Shown: positions 39,662-53,073, counted from the stretch's first letter. The stretch: 64,000 bases of DNA from Mycolicibacterium gilvum (GCF_900454025.1 NZ_UGQM01000001.1:3472001-3536000); one strand, 5' to 3'. The notes: generated from the sequence alone by a model not told the origin. Numbers and translations: made by a program.

Positions 39662-40147
39662 CTACGGAACGAGGCTGACGAGGAACGCGACGAGGAATCC
39701 GCCGCCGACCGCGATGACGTCCTCGATGAACGCGCCGGGGCGGTCCTTCCCGTGGTTGCGGTCGGCCAGCCCGGCGCGCAGCGCGGCACCGGCCATCGTT
39801 CCCAGCACAGCGCCGATCATGCCTGCGCCCGTCGCGGAGAACGTGTGGAAGAACGCGCTCCCGATGACCGCGCCGGCGAAACCGCCTGAGATCAACCGGG
39901 CGATGAACTGCGGCGGCACTTTTCGGCTCGGCGTCTTGGGCAGCTGATCGGTGATGAGCTCCCCGACCAGGAAGATCGTCAGCACCGTGGCGGTGATGGG
40001 GTGGGCCATCCACTCCGACCACTTGTCGGCGACGTCGATCCAGCCGAGCATCGCGCCCCACGCCACGACCGCCGGGGCCGTCATCGCGCGCAGCCCTGCG
40101 ACCACGCCGATCGCCAACGCCAGAACGAGCACCAGAACCTGCGTCAT
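39662..40147 (-). CDS. DUF4126 membrane protein (Rv2120c-like)
   Basis: A 161-residue protein with about four hydrophobic segments and glycine-rich turns, starting MTQVLVLVLALAIGVVAGLRAM. I chose ATG 40147 because GGGAGG is six bases upstream; an ATG at 40171 adds eight residues. It lies directly before the flavin reductase gene and after hisG, in the same place as Rv2120c next to hisG in M. tuberculosis. No function is known for the family. Confidence 0.85.
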   Translation of the reverse strand: MTQVLVLVLALAIGVVAGLRAMTAPAVVAWGAMLGWIDVADKWSEWMAHPITATVLTIFLVGELITDQLPKTPSRKVPPQFIARLISGGFAGAVIGSAFFHTFSATGAGMIGAVLGTMAGAALRAGLADRNHGKDRPGAFIEDVIAVGGGFLVAFLVSLVP

Positions 40148-40182
40148 CGGGCCTCCCGCGATGGTGGACATCCGGACGCTAA

Positions 40183-40201
40183 CACGACGGACCGCGTCGT
40201 G
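40183..40201. other. Hairpin between hisG and DUF4126 genes
   Basis: CACGACG and CGTCGTG arms enclose five bases, 12 bases after the hisG stop. In the hisG direction only TT follows, so a weak terminator or an operator of the downstream gene are both possible. Confidence 0.4.
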
Positions 40202-40212
40202 AGAGATCTAGA

Positions 40213-41058
40213 TCAGAAGCGACAGAACCTGATGTCGGAGGCCAGAATCGCCTTCGCGCCGATGGCGGCGAGTTCGTCCATGATCGCGTTGACATCCCGG
40301 CGCGGCACCAGCGCGCGGACGGCGACCCAGGCGGGGTCGGCCAGCGGCGCGATGGTCGGTGACTCGAGGCCGGGGGTGACCTCGGTGGCCTTGTCCAGCA
40401 CCGTGCGCGGGCAGTCGTAGTCGAGCATCAGGTACTGCTGGCCGAAGACCACACCCTGCACGCGGGCGGCGAGTTGATCGCGTGCCGGATCGGGGTCGGA
40501 ATCGGCGCGCTCGATCAGGATGGCCTCGGAATCACACAGCGATTCGCCGAAAGCCACCAGGTTGTGCAGTCCCAGCGTGCGCCCCGAGCCGACGATGTCG
40601 GCGATCACATCGGCCACCCCGAGCTGGATGGAGATCTCCACGGCGCCGTCGAGGCGGATCACCGTGGCGTCGATTCCCTTGGCCGCCAGGTCTTTCCGGA
40701 CCAGATTCGGATACGCGGTGGCAATGCGCCTGCCGGCGAGATCGGCAACCTGCCAATCCTGACCTGCCGGGGCGGCGTAGCGGAACGTCGACGACCCGAA
40801 GCCCAGCGCCAGCCGTTCGCGGACCGGAGCGTCGGCATCAGCGGCGAGGTCGCGGCCGGTGATGCCGAGATCCAGTTCCCCCGAACCCACGTAGATGGCG
40901 ATGTCCTTGGGCCGCAGGAAGAAGAACTCGACGTTGTTCGCCGGGTCGACCACCGTCAGATCCTTGGGATCGGAGCGGCGGCGGTATCCGGCCTCGGACA
41001 GGATCTCCGACGCAGACTCGCTCAGTGCCCCCTTGTTGGGGACGGCGACGCGCAGCAT
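40213..41058 (-). CDS. hisG: ATP phosphoribosyltransferase, long form
   Basis: First enzyme of histidine synthesis, joining ATP and PRPP; the long form carries a C-terminal ACT-like domain for histidine feedback. The protein has 281 residues from [14 protein letters not shown], with the PRPP loop region DIVGSGRTL and the conserved end [16 protein letters not shown]. An in-frame ATG at 41091 overlaps the hisE stop (TGATG) and has GGAAAG upstream, so a form 11 residues longer is possible. hisE precedes it directly, the usual mycobacterial arrangement. Confidence 0.96.
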   Translation of the reverse strand: MLRVAVPNKGALSESASEILSEAGYRRRSDPKDLTVVDPANNVEFFFLRPKDIAIYVGSGELDLGITGRDLAADADAPVRERLALGFGSSTFRYAAPAGQDWQVADLAGRRIATAYPNLVRKDLAAKGIDATVIRLDGAVEISIQLGVADVIADIVGSGRTLGLHNLVAFGESLCDSEAILIERADSDPDPARDQLAARVQGVVFGQQYLMLDYDCPRTVLDKATEVTPGLESPTIAPLADPAWVAVRALVPRRDVNAIMDELAAIGAKAILASDIRFCRF

Positions 41059-41090
41059 CGGCGATGAGCCGCTTGCGCGAAGAGAAGACA

Positions 41091-41372
41091 TCAGAGCTTT
41101 CCGTACACGTCGTCGAGCGACAGACCCCGCGCCAGCATCAACACCTGCGTCCAGTACAGGAGCTGGCTGATCTCCTCGGCGAGCGCGTCGTCACTCTCGT
41201 GCTCGGCGGCGAGCCAGACCTCTCCGGCCTCTTCGAGGATCTTCTTCCCGATGCCGTGCACACCGCCGTCGAGTGCCGCGACGGTCCCGCTACCGGCTGG
41301 CCGTGTGCGCGCACGTTCGCTCAGTTCGGCGAACAGCGCATCGAAGGTCTTCACGTTGGACGATTGTGTCAC
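41091..41372 (-). CDS. hisE: Phosphoribosyl-ATP pyrophosphatase HisE
   Basis: The 93-residue MazG-like enzyme hydrolyses phosphoribosyl-ATP in step two of histidine synthesis. The motif [21 protein letters not shown], with the EEAxE metal site, and a later EEISQLLYW helix are conserved. The start is a GTG at 41372. It lies 11 bases downstream of the sugar transporter gene end, so it may share that transcript; hisG follows directly. Confidence 0.95.
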   Translation of the reverse strand: MTQSSNVKTFDALFAELSERARTRPAGSGTVAALDGGVHGIGKKILEEAGEVWLAAEHESDDALAEEISQLLYWTQVLMLARGLSLDDVYGKL

Positions 41373-41383
41373 GCCCGGTCCGC

Positions 41384-42856
41384 TCAGCTCGCCGCGGTCT
41401 TGTCCTGCTTGAGGATCTCACCGTGCATGTCCTCCAGCGACACGCCCTTGGTCTCCATCACCCACCGCCAGACGAACAGACCCGACAGCACCGCGCACAG
41501 GCCGTAGAAGCCGTAGGCCAGTCCGAGATGTTCGCGCAATCCGGGGAAGGTCACGGTGATCAGCCAGTTCGCGGCCCACTGCCCGGCGGCGGCGAGGCCG
41601 AGAGCCGCGGCGCGGATGCGGTTGGGGAACATCTCGCCGAGCAGGACCCACACCACCGGGCCCCAGGACATGCCGAACGCGACGACGAACAGGTTCGCCG
41701 CGATCAGGGCGATCACCCCCGACGCGCCGGGCAGGCTCGGGGTGCCGTCGGGATTGACGGTGGCGTTGCCGAAGATCACCGCCATGGTGATCAGCGTGAT
41801 CGCCATGCCCGCCGAACCGATCAGCAGCAGCGGCTTGCGTCCGATTTTGTCGATCAACGCGATCGCGATCAGCGTGGTCAACACGTTGATCACCGACGTG
41901 ATCACGGTGTAGACCGCGGACTGGTCGGCACTGAAGCCGACGGCCTGCCACAGCACGTTGCTGTAGTAGAAGATCACGTTGATCCCGACGAACTGCTGGA
42001 AGATCGACAGCCCCAGACCCACCCAGACGATGCCGTAGATGCCGCCGGTCGGCTTGCGCATGTCCCGCCAGGACGGTTTGTCCTCGCGCTCCAGGGTCTC
42101 CCGGATGCGGGTGATCGTGATCTCCAGGTTCTTCTGGCCCAGCAGCTTGGTCAGCACCCGGCGGGCTTCCGGAACCTTGTGCGTGGCAACGAGATACCGG
42201 GGCGACTCGGGAATGGTGAAGGTCAGCGCACCGTAGAGCACCGCGGGCAGCGCCATCGCCAGGAACATCCACCGCCACGCGTCGAGGCCGAACCACAGCG
42301 GTTCGTTCGGACCGCCGGCAAGCCACTGCAACAGGTAGTTGACCGCGAAGGACAGGAAGATGCCGGACACGATGGCCAATTGCTGAAGGGAACCGAGGCG
42401 CCCGCGGATACCCGGCGGCGAGGTCTCGGCGATGTAGGCCGGGGCGATCACCGACGCGACGCCCACCCCGACGCCACCGACGATGCGGAACAGCACCACC
42501 GTCCACACCTCGTGCGCGAAGCCGGTGCCGAAGGCGCTGATGAGAAACAGCACCGCGGCGATCTTCATCACCGCGATGCGTCCGATCCTGTCGGCGATGC
42601 GGCCTGCGGTCATCGCACCCGCCGCGGCGCCCAGCAGAGCGGAGGCGACCGCGAACCCCAGCTCGGCGTTGCCGATGCCGAAGTCCTCCTGGATCGAGTC
42701 GACCGCCCCGTTGATGACCGCGCTGTCGTAACCGAACAGCAGGCCGCCGAGGGCGGCCACCGATGCGATCCTGATCGCGGTCTTGCCGGACGAGAAGTCC
42801 TGGCCTTCCTCGAACAGTTCCGGGCTCTCCCCGACTGGTCCACCCTGACCGGCCAT
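41384..42856 (-). CDS. Sugar-porter MFS transporter
   Basis: The 490-residue protein has twelve predicted helices and the sugar-porter signatures [40 protein letters not shown] and a second [12 protein letters not shown]. It is likely a proton symporter of a hexose, pentose or polyol. The start ATG at 42856 has GGAAAGG upstream. A canonical CRP-type palindrome lies 27 bases before it, so carbon state may control it. In M. tuberculosis this place holds a PPE gene, so this transporter is a lineage-specific neighbour of the his genes. Confidence 0.9.
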   Translation of the reverse strand: MAGQGGPVGESPELFEEGQDFSSGKTAIRIASVAALGGLLFGYDSAVINGAVDSIQEDFGIGNAELGFAVASALLGAAAGAMTAGRIADRIGRIAVMKIAAVLFLISAFGTGFAHEVWTVVLFRIVGGVGVGVASVIAPAYIAETSPPGIRGRLGSLQQLAIVSGIFLSFAVNYLLQWLAGGPNEPLWFGLDAWRWMFLAMALPAVLYGALTFTIPESPRYLVATHKVPEARRVLTKLLGQKNLEITITRIRETLEREDKPSWRDMRKPTGGIYGIVWVGLGLSIFQQFVGINVIFYYSNVLWQAVGFSADQSAVYTVITSVINVLTTLIAIALIDKIGRKPLLLIGSAGMAITLITMAVIFGNATVNPDGTPSLPGASGVIALIAANLFVVAFGMSWGPVVWVLLGEMFPNRIRAAALGLAAAGQWAANWLITVTFPGLREHLGLAYGFYGLCAVLSGLFVWRWVMETKGVSLEDMHGEILKQDKTAAS

Positions 42857-42882
42857 GCGACGACCTTTCCCGCGCAACCATC

Positions 42883-42898
42883 CGTGATACAAGTCACA
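42883..42898. promoter_or_regulatory. CRP-type site upstream of sugar transporter
   Basis: On the minus strand this reads TGTGA-CTTGTA-TCACG, matching the mycobacterial CRP consensus TGTGA-N6-TCACA at nine of ten fixed positions. It is 27 bases before the transporter ATG, a place suited to repression or control near the transcription start. Confidence 0.65.
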
Positions 42899-42978
42899 TT
42901 CAAGCACTTGCCGCTTCGACCTCGGGGGTGTTCCCCAAAGAGTCACGGATTACGCGCCCTACCGGCAGCCGGCAGGGA

Positions 42979-43662
42979 TCAGGCGGTGCGCTCGCCGAGT
43001 TCGCGGGTGATCTCCGCGTGGATCCGGCGTAGATCGGCCGGGGCCAGGTCTGCCAGGGATTCCACATGGCGCCGCCGCAGACCGCCCGGTACCGGAACGT
43101 CATTGGGGACCACGAGCACCGCGCACCCGGCTCTCTCGGCGGCGGCGGACCCGGTCACCGAGTCCTCGACGGCGAGGCAGTCCGACGGGTCCAGGGCGAG
43201 AAGCTCGGCGGCCCGCAGATACGGATCTGGCGCGGGCTTGCCCCTGGGTACCTCGTCACCGCACACCGTGAACGAGAAGTAATGACGTCCAATGCTTTCC
43301 AGTGCACGATCGGCGAGAGCACGATTGGTGTTGGTCACCAGTGCCATCGGGGTGCCCTCGGCCACAAGGCTTTCCAACAACTCGAAGGCACCGTCACACC
43401 ACGGCAGACCCTCGTCGAACAGTTCGGCGGTGTGCGCGTGCAGCCAGCGGATCGACTCCGCCATCGCGGCCGGGTCGAGATCGAGGCCGAGTTCGGTGTA
43501 GACGGTGACCATCGTCTCTTCGGCCGACGCCCCCACCAGCGCAGTGCGCGTCTCGCGGCCCATCTCGGCGTCGTAGGTCTCGTAGAGCTTGGAAAGTGAT
43601 ACATCCCACAGCTTTTCGGAATCGACGAGGGTTCCGTCCATGTCCCACAGCACCGCCCTCAC
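42979..43662 (-). CDS. HAD-superfamily phosphatase/phosphoglucomutase-like
   Basis: The 227-residue protein has DMDGTLVDSE at the N-terminus (Asp7 nucleophile, Asp9), a helical cap, VTNTNR (motif II) and GKPAPDPY with CLAVEDSVTG (motifs III/IV). It belongs to the PGMB/phosphatase subgroup. It lies between metH (start of gene at 47454; stop at 43714, 51 bases away) and the sugar transporter, in the same direction. It may dephosphorylate a sugar phosphate or metabolic by-product; the substrate cannot be told. Confidence 0.87.
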   Translation of the reverse strand: MRAVLWDMDGTLVDSEKLWDVSLSKLYETYDAEMGRETRTALVGASAEETMVTVYTELGLDLDPAAMAESIRWLHAHTAELFDEGLPWCDGAFELLESLVAEGTPMALVTNTNRALADRALESIGRHYFSFTVCGDEVPRGKPAPDPYLRAAELLALDPSDCLAVEDSVTGSAAAERAGCAVLVVPNDVPVPGGLRRRHVESLADLAPADLRRIHAEITRELGERTA

Positions 43663-43713
43663 CCGGCCATTGTGGCATGCGACCGGGATGCGGGGCGAAC
43701 CGCGCGAGGCGTC

Positions 43714-47454
<3,741 letters not shown>

Positions 47455-47461
47455 GTGCGCT

Positions 47462-47543
47462 CCTTCCATTACGGAAGGCGTCCTTGACTCTGCCGAGCGT
47501 GGCGGACGGGTGCGTGTCCCGATCCGTTGCAACGCCTCTCGAC
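47462..47543 (-). ncRNA. SAH riboswitch with ribosome-site hairpin, upstream of metH
   Basis: In the metH direction, P1 is GTCGAG (47543-47538) with CTCGGC (47497-47492). P2 is CGGA-T-CGGG (47526-47518) with CCCGTCCG (47510-47503). The pseudoknot is AGGCGT (47537-47532) with ACGCCT (47481-47476). The conserved core GCGTTGCAAC is present, as in known SAH riboswitches. An alternative stem CCTTCC (47478-47473) with GGAAGG (47467-47462) hides the ribosome site AAGGAG. It shares CCT with the pseudoknot, so only one can form. SAH binding should free the site and switch metH on. Confidence 0.86.
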
Positions 47544-47699
47544 GCAGAGAAGTCTACGTCGTCACCCGATCGACGTCTGGACGCCAGTCTCGGCGCGGTG
47601 ATCATCTGCGCCGGTCACACAGCCAGGGTAGCCAGGCACGCAAGGACGAACGCGGGTTGATGACCGTCATCTCGTGCACCCAAGGCTTACGCTGGCGTT

Positions 47700-48578
47700 G
47701 TGACTCCCTCGGATTTCGGCGGTCCGAAGCGATCCGACCTGCCAGACCTTCGCGACACGATCATCGTCGCGGCCTTCGAGGGCTGGAATGATGCCGGCGA
47801 CGCGGCCAGCGACGCGCTCGAACACCTCGACGCGATCTGGGAAGCGGAGACGATCGTCGAGATCGACGACGAGGCGTACTACGACTACCAGGTGAACCGG
47901 CCGGTGATCCGACAGATCGACGGCGTGACGCGCGAGCTGGTGTGGCCGTCGATGCGCATCTCGCACTGCCGGCCGCCCGGCGCGGATCGCGACATCGTGC
48001 TGATGCACGGCGTGGAGCCCAACATGCGGTGGCGGACGTTCTGCGCCGAGCTGCTGACCATCGCCGACAAGCTCAACGTGCAGACCGTCGTGATCCTGGG
48101 CGCACTGCTGGCCGACACCCCGCACACCCGGCCCGTCCCGGTCTCGGGCGCGGCATACTCTGCGGACTCGGCGAAGACGTTCGGCCTCGAAGAGACCCGC
48201 TACGAGGGCCCCACGGGCATCGCCGGGGTGTTCCAGGACGCCTGCGTGCAGGCGGGTATCCCCGCGGTGACGTTCTGGGCGGCCGTCCCGCACTACGTGT
48301 CCCAGCCGCCGAACCCGAAGGCCACGGTGGCGCTGCTGCGCCGGGTGGAGGACGTCCTCGACATCGAGGTGCCCCTGGCGGACCTTCCGGCCCAGGCCGA
48401 GGAGTGGGAGCAGGCGGTCAGCGAGATGACCTCGGAGGACGACGAGATCGCGGAGTACGTGCAGTCGCTGGAGGAGCGCGGCGACGCCGAGGTCGACATG
48501 AACGAGGCACTCGGCAAGATCGACGGCGACGCGCTGGCGGCGGAGTTCGAGCGCTACCTGCGTCGCCGAGGGCGGTAG
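47700..48578 (+). CDS. PAC2 family protein (Rv2125-like)
   Basis: The 292-residue protein has the PAC2 fold signatures IIVAAFEGWNDAGDAASDALEHL at the N-terminus and YEGPTGIAGVFQDACVQAGIPAVTFWAAVPHYV in the middle, with a helical acidic C-terminus. PAC2 in eukaryotes is a proteasome assembly chaperone; the bacterial role is unknown, though these genes often accompany proteasome-containing genomes. The start is a GTG at 47700. It is divergent from metH with 157 bases between the metH leader and this start. Confidence 0.9.
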   Translation: MTPSDFGGPKRSDLPDLRDTIIVAAFEGWNDAGDAASDALEHLDAIWEAETIVEIDDEAYYDYQVNRPVIRQIDGVTRELVWPSMRISHCRPPGADRDIVLMHGVEPNMRWRTFCAELLTIADKLNVQTVVILGALLADTPHTRPVPVSGAAYSADSAKTFGLEETRYEGPTGIAGVFQDACVQAGIPAVTFWAAVPHYVSQPPNPKATVALLRRVEDVLDIEVPLADLPAQAEEWEQAVSEMTSEDDEIAEYVQSLEERGDAEVDMNEALGKIDGDALAAEFERYLRRRGR

Positions 48579-48608
48579 CGCCCGACAGAGCACCCCGAGG
48601 GCGGTAGC

Positions 48609-50048
48609 TCAGACCTTCTCGGGTGCCGGCGCCTTCCAGGTTCCGTTGAGCGCGTCGGGCTTGGGCCAGTACAGCCGCAACACCAGCGCGAACGGACCCT
48701 TCGGCGCGGGCAGCCAGTTGGATTCCTTCTCGATACCCGGTGAGGCGTTCTGCACGGTGAACGTGTAGCCGCCGTCCGGGTCGCGCACCAGGCTCGGCAG
48801 CATCGTCGAGCTGATCAGGTAGCGGTTCATCGGGTTGGCCACCAGCACACTGCCCGGCAGCTCGTACATCGTGAGCGACCAGAACGCGTTGACCGGGGGC
48901 AGCTGGCCGGGCGCGAAACGGTAGACGTAGTTGTTCGCCCCGGTCAGCGGTACGCCGGTGGAGTCGTTGAACGCGCCCGGGTAGATGGCCTCGGCCGCGG
49001 TGTTGCCGTAGATGCCGAGCACCGCACCGGCCATCCGGTAGAGGTAGTTGTCCTTGAGGTCCTCGCGGCTGCCGAAGAGCTGCGCCGAGGTCACACCACC
49101 GGTGTCGATCTCGCCCTTCTTGAACGCGTCGTACTCGGTCCAGGCGTCCGCCATCCCGGCCTCGACGGCGGAGCGCATCTCCGGGGTCAGCGCGTCTGCG
49201 TCGTAGTCGCCGTCGGGTCCGATCCCGAGAGTCGCGAAGCGGTCCCGCAGCGCCTGCTCCTGGGGCAGCACCGGCGCGAAGCGCAACGCGAAGTTCAGGA
49301 TCTCGAAGAACTGGGGCGACGTCCGTTGCTGGTCGGGGGTCAGCGGCGGCACGAAATCGATCGCGGGGGCCTGCTCGGGCGAGGGCTGGTTCAGGAACAC
49401 CGACAGCGGCGCCACCTGGTATCCGGCCTGCACGTCCCTGACCCCGTCGAGGTCGGACGGGCCGAGGAGCTGCGTGCGGTAGAGCACGAACGCCGTCTCT
49501 GTGTCCGACCGGATCACCTCGTCGACACCCTCGGGCTTCTCGCCCTGCCACCCCGGGCCGGCGAGCAGGTACTTTCCGCCGCCGTTACCGGTGGTGCGGC
49601 TGCCGACGTAGGCGAAGTTGTAGGTGTAGCCGTCGATGAACTGCAGCGAGTAGTAGCGGTCCTGCTGAATCGGCGGCACCGTCAGCACCAGAGGCTCGGT
49701 GCGCAGGTCCGCCCCCACGAACGAGTACGGGGTGTCCGAGTTCGGCGTCTGGATGGCCTTGTCCTCGGGCGTGTAGAGCCGAGCGGTGTTGTGAATCTGG
49801 TTCCAGCCGCCCTTGTACTCGGGGTCCTGTTTGTCGACGAAGTAGCTGTACTGCACCCGGTAGTTGTCGACCAGCGGGAAGCCGTAGATGTAGGCCTCCT
49901 TGGCGATCGCGCGGGCCTGCTCGGGGCTGACCTGCTCCGTCGTGGGCGGCGGTGTCGTCGGAGTGTCGGCCTGCTGCGACGACGAATCGGTGCTGCAGCC
50001 GACCAGCAGCAACAGTGCGGCCACCACGGCAATGAGTCGACGCGGCAT
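48609..50048 (-). CDS. DUF1254/DUF1214 lipoprotein
   Basis: The 479-residue precursor has a signal sequence with lipobox LLVGC (Cys18) and a Ser/Gln/Pro-rich linker. DUF1254 follows in the first half (IYGFPLVDNYRVQYSYFV, NSDTPYS) and DUF1214 in the last third (FWSLTMYELPG, YLISS, YWPKP). Such proteins are exported, and their role is unknown. The stop is 30 bases from the convergent PAC2 stop; a 14-base direct repeat spans both ends. Its ATG overlaps the upstream SDR gene's stop by one base. Confidence 0.88.
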   Translation of the reverse strand: MPRRLIAVVAALLLLVGCSTDSSSQQADTPTTPPPTTEQVSPEQARAIAKEAYIYGFPLVDNYRVQYSYFVDKQDPEYKGGWNQIHNTARLYTPEDKAIQTPNSDTPYSFVGADLRTEPLVLTVPPIQQDRYYSLQFIDGYTYNFAYVGSRTTGNGGGKYLLAGPGWQGEKPEGVDEVIRSDTETAFVLYRTQLLGPSDLDGVRDVQAGYQVAPLSVFLNQPSPEQAPAIDFVPPLTPDQQRTSPQFFEILNFALRFAPVLPQEQALRDRFATLGIGPDGDYDADALTPEMRSAVEAGMADAWTEYDAFKKGEIDTGGVTSAQLFGSREDLKDNYLYRMAGAVLGIYGNTAAEAIYPGAFNDSTGVPLTGANNYVYRFAPGQLPPVNAFWSLTMYELPGSVLVANPMNRYLISSTMLPSLVRDPDGGYTFTVQNASPGIEKESNWLPAPKGPFALVLRLYWPKPDALNGTWKAPAPEKV

Positions 50049-50935
50049 CAGCGGTCCTCCAGATCTGCAGTGCGGGTGCCCATCGAGCGGCCGAGGGCGG
50101 CCACCTCTGCGTCCATCCGGGGCAGCAGATCAGGGACGAACTTCAGTACCGGTGCCTGGCCGATCGGAGTCGACAACAGGGGTTTGAGCCAGCGCACGAT
50201 CCCCACCCATCCCGGACAGTTGATCTGCCGCTCGCGCTTCTCGATGCCGCTCACGAACGCCGCACCGCAGGCGTCGACCGACGTCGTCCTGTTCAGCGGG
50301 AACGGCAACCTGCTGATCATCTCGGTGAACGTGGGCAGGTCGGCCCGGGTGTCGCGGACCAGTGGGGTGTCGATCCAGGACATGTGCGCGGACCCGACGT
50401 CCACGCCGCGGTACCCGACCTCCAGGCGCAACGCGTTGGCGAAGTGTTCGACGGCCGCCTTCGTCGCGTTGTACGGGGCCAGACCCGGCGCGGCGGCGTA
50501 CGCGGCGAGTGACGACACGATGAGCACGTATCCGCGCCGCTCGAGCACCGACGGCAAGGTCGCGCGCACGGTGTGGAACACGCCCAGCACGTTGACGTCC
50601 ATCAGGGTCCGGAACGCCTTCGGATCGACCTGCAGCACCGATCCGTAGGACGCGATCCCCGCATTGGCCATCACGACGTCGATGCCGCCGAAGCGGTCGA
50701 TCGCGCTCGCCGCGGCGGCCTCCATGGCACCGAGGTCACGGACGTCGGCGAGCACGGTGTGCACCCGTTCGGCGCCCAGACGGTCGCGCAGTGCGTTCAG
50801 CGGTGCCTCGTCGAGATCGGTCAGGACCAGGTTGGCTCCCCGGCCGTGCAGACGGCGGGCGACCTCCTCGCCGACGCCGCGGGCACCGCCGGTGATGAAC
50901 ACGGTCTTTCCGGTGATCGATCCGGCTGCGGCCAC
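50048..50935 (-). CDS. Short-chain dehydrogenase/reductase
   Basis: A 295-residue classical SDR with TGGARGVGEEVARRL (cofactor site), the NAG motif MANAGIASYG, and the catalytic Ser/Tyr/Lys in VSSLAAYAAAPGLAPYNATKAAVEHF, with a C-terminal extension of about 80 residues. It is likely an NAD(P)-dependent oxidoreductase of a lipid or other hydrophobic substrate. It overlaps the DUF1254 lipoprotein start by one base and lies 28 bases after the mshC stop, so it is likely in the same leftward transcript. Confidence 0.88.
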   Translation of the reverse strand: MAAAGSITGKTVFITGGARGVGEEVARRLHGRGANLVLTDLDEAPLNALRDRLGAERVHTVLADVRDLGAMEAAAASAIDRFGGIDVVMANAGIASYGSVLQVDPKAFRTLMDVNVLGVFHTVRATLPSVLERRGYVLIVSSLAAYAAAPGLAPYNATKAAVEHFANALRLEVGYRGVDVGSAHMSWIDTPLVRDTRADLPTFTEMISRLPFPLNRTTSVDACGAAFVSGIEKRERQINCPGWVGIVRWLKPLLSTPIGQAPVLKFVPDLLPRMDAEVAALGRSMGTRTADLEDR

Positions 50936-50963
50936 AGCCGAAACCTACTCCACGGCGCGTGGA

Positions 50964-52202
50964 TTACAGGGCAACGCCGAGCAGCGCGTCGACCGCGGCG
51001 GCCACCGTCGGCCCCGCGGTGACGTCACGCCCGCCGTAGGACAACGCGTCCTCGGCCCAACCATCGAGGGCAGCAAGGGCTTTCGGAGTATCCAGATCGT
51101 CGGCGAGATAGCGCCGCACCCGCGCGACGACGTCGGTCGCATCCGGCGCGCCCTCGAGCGCGGTGGCACTGCGCCACCGGTGCAGCCGCTGCTGCGCCTC
51201 GTCGAGCACCGCGGGGCTCCAGTACCGGTCCTGACGGTAGTGACCGGCGAACAGCCCGAGCCGGATCGCGGCCGGGTCGACACCGTCCCTGCGCAACTGC
51301 GACACCAGCACCAGGTTCCCGCGGCTCTTGGACATCTTGTGCCCGTCCCAGCCGATCATCCCGGCGTGCACGTAGTGGCGGGCGAACCGCCGCTCCCCCG
51401 ACACACATTCGGCGTGCGCGCTGGAGAACTCGTGGTGCGGAAAGATCAGATCGCTGCCGCCGCCCTGGATGTCGAGGACGTTGCCGATCCGGCTCATCGC
51501 GATCGCGGCGCATTCGACGTGCCAACCCGGTCGGCCCGGACCGAACGGCGACGGCCAGCTGGGCTCGTCTGGGCGTTCGGCACGCCACAGCAGCGCATCG
51601 AGCGGATCACTCTTGCCCGGCCGGTCGGGATCGCCGCCACGCTCGGCGAACAACGCCAGCATCGTCTCGCGGTCGTAGCCGGACTCGTAGCCGAACTGGA
51701 CGGTCGCGCCGGCATGGAAGTAGACGTCCGGATACTGCGGGTCGTCGACGACATAGGCGGCGCCGGAGGCGAGCAGCTTCTCGACCACCTCGATCACCTC
51801 GGCGATGGCCTCGGTCGCGGCGACGTAGTCCCGGGGCGGCAGCACCCGCAGCGCAGCCATGTCCTCCCGGAACAGATCGGTCTCGCGGTCGCCGAGCTCG
51901 CGCCAGCCGATGCCGTCGCGCGCCGCGCGCTCGAAGAGCGGATCGTCGACGTCGGTGATGTTCTGCACGTAGTGCACGTCGTGACCGCCGTCGCGCCACA
52001 CGCGGTTCACCAGGTCGAAGGTCAGGTAGGTCGCCGCATGACCCAGATGGGTGGCGTCGTAGGGGGTGATGCCGCAGACGTACATCGTGGCCGTGGCTCC
52101 CGGGCTCACCGGCCGTACCTGGCGGTCCGCGCTGTCGAAGAGCCGCAGCTGCGGACCCCGTCCGGGCAGCGCCGGAACGCTCGGCGCAGACCACGATTGC
52201 AT
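50964..52202 (-). CDS. mshC: Cysteine-GlcN-Ins ligase MshC (mycothiol synthesis)
   Basis: ATP-dependent ligase joining cysteine to glucosaminyl-inositol in mycothiol synthesis; related to class I CysRS but without its anticodon domain. The 412-residue protein starts [11 protein letters not shown]. The Zn ligand Cys43 ([17 protein letters not shown]), the HLGH signature (52-55) and the HKMSKSRGN loop are present. The start ATG at 52202 matches the M. smegmatis enzyme; an ATG further upstream is unlikely. It is the downstream gene of the uppP-cysQ operon. Confidence 0.96.
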   Translation of the reverse strand: MQSWSAPSVPALPGRGPQLRLFDSADRQVRPVSPGATATMYVCGITPYDATHLGHAATYLTFDLVNRVWRDGGHDVHYVQNITDVDDPLFERAARDGIGWRELGDRETDLFREDMAALRVLPPRDYVAATEAIAEVIEVVEKLLASGAAYVVDDPQYPDVYFHAGATVQFGYESGYDRETMLALFAERGGDPDRPGKSDPLDALLWRAERPDEPSWPSPFGPGRPGWHVECAAIAMSRIGNVLDIQGGGSDLIFPHHEFSSAHAECVSGERRFARHYVHAGMIGWDGHKMSKSRGNLVLVSQLRRDGVDPAAIRLGLFAGHYRQDRYWSPAVLDEAQQRLHRWRSATALEGAPDATDVVARVRRYLADDLDTPKALAALDGWAEDALSYGGRDVTAGPTVAAAVDALLGVAL

Positions 52203-52272
52203 AGCGTCGACTCTAGACATCGATGTGTGGGACAACGCAGACGGCCGATTCATTCCCGGCGACGTCGCGCGG

Positions 52273-53073
52273 TCAGCGGTGCGCCGACCAGATCACGTCC
52301 AGCAACCGCTCGGCGACCTCGGGTCGACACATCAGCAGATCCGGCAGGTACGGGTCGGGACGGTTGTAGATCAGCGGGGATCCGTCGAGGCGGGACGCGT
52401 GCAGCCCCGCGGCCCACAGCACCCCGGCCGGGGCCGCCGAGTCCCACTCCCACTGACCACCCGCGTGCAGGTAGGCGTCGACGTCTCCGCGCACCACCGC
52501 CATCGCCTTGGCGCCCGCCGAGCCGATCCGGAAGAGCTGGATGTCGAGCTGGTCGCGGATGTGCCACAGCACGGCGGGAGGCCGGTTGGAGCTCGCGGTG
52601 ATCCGGATGGGACCGTCGGGGCGCGGGGGCGGCGAAGTGACGGTGTCGGTGCGGTAGACCTCGCCGCGGGCCGGCAACGCCACCGCGGCATCGGTGATCG
52701 TCGGCGCGGCGGCGCCCGACCCACGGCGCCACAGCGCGATGTGGACGGCCCAGTCGGCGCGTCCGGGCATCGAGTATTCGTAGGTCCCATCGACGGGGTC
52801 GACGATCCAGACCCGGTCGGCGTCGACCCGCGAGGGGTCGTCGACGGCTTCCTCGGACAGGATCGCGTCCCCGGGCCGCGCCGCGCGCAGCCGGTCGAGG
52901 ATCAGCGTGTTGGCGCGCGAGTCGCCGGCGTCACCCAAGTCATAAGGGTCGTAGAAACCGATCTGCTCGCGCATCGCGAGCAGCAGCTCACCGGCTTCCT
53001 CGGCCACGGCGGCGGCCAGCGCTGCGTCGGTGATGCTCACCGGGTCAGTAGACCATGTCAGAACGCGGGCCAC
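52273..53073 (-). CDS. cysQ: 3'-phosphoadenosine 5'-phosphate phosphatase CysQ
   Basis: The 266-residue inositol-monophosphatase-family enzyme hydrolyses PAP/PAPS, recycling the product of sulfotransfer. The motif [10 protein letters not shown] with the metal-binding acidic residues and [12 protein letters not shown] near the C-terminus are conserved; LSEEA upstream is the first metal motif. It overlaps the SCO1664-type gene by 16 bases and is followed by mshC, linking sulfate and mycothiol chemistry in one operon. Confidence 0.93.
   Translation of the reverse strand: MARVLTWSTDPVSITDAALAAAVAEEAGELLLAMREQIGFYDPYDLGDAGDSRANTLILDRLRAARPGDAILSEEAVDDPSRVDADRVWIVDPVDGTYEYSMPGRADWAVHIALWRRGSGAAAPTITDAAVALPARGEVYRTDTVTSPPPRPDGPIRITASSNRPPAVLWHIRDQLDIQLFRIGSAGAKAMAVVRGDVDAYLHAGGQWEWDSAAPAGVLWAAGLHASRLDGSPLIYNRPDPYLPDLLMCRPEVAERLLDVIWSAHR

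Noticed and set aside
47455..47700. Cobalamin riboswitch upstream of metH
   Set aside because: No B12-box or conserved cobalamin aptamer core seen; the leader fits the SAH aptamer instead.
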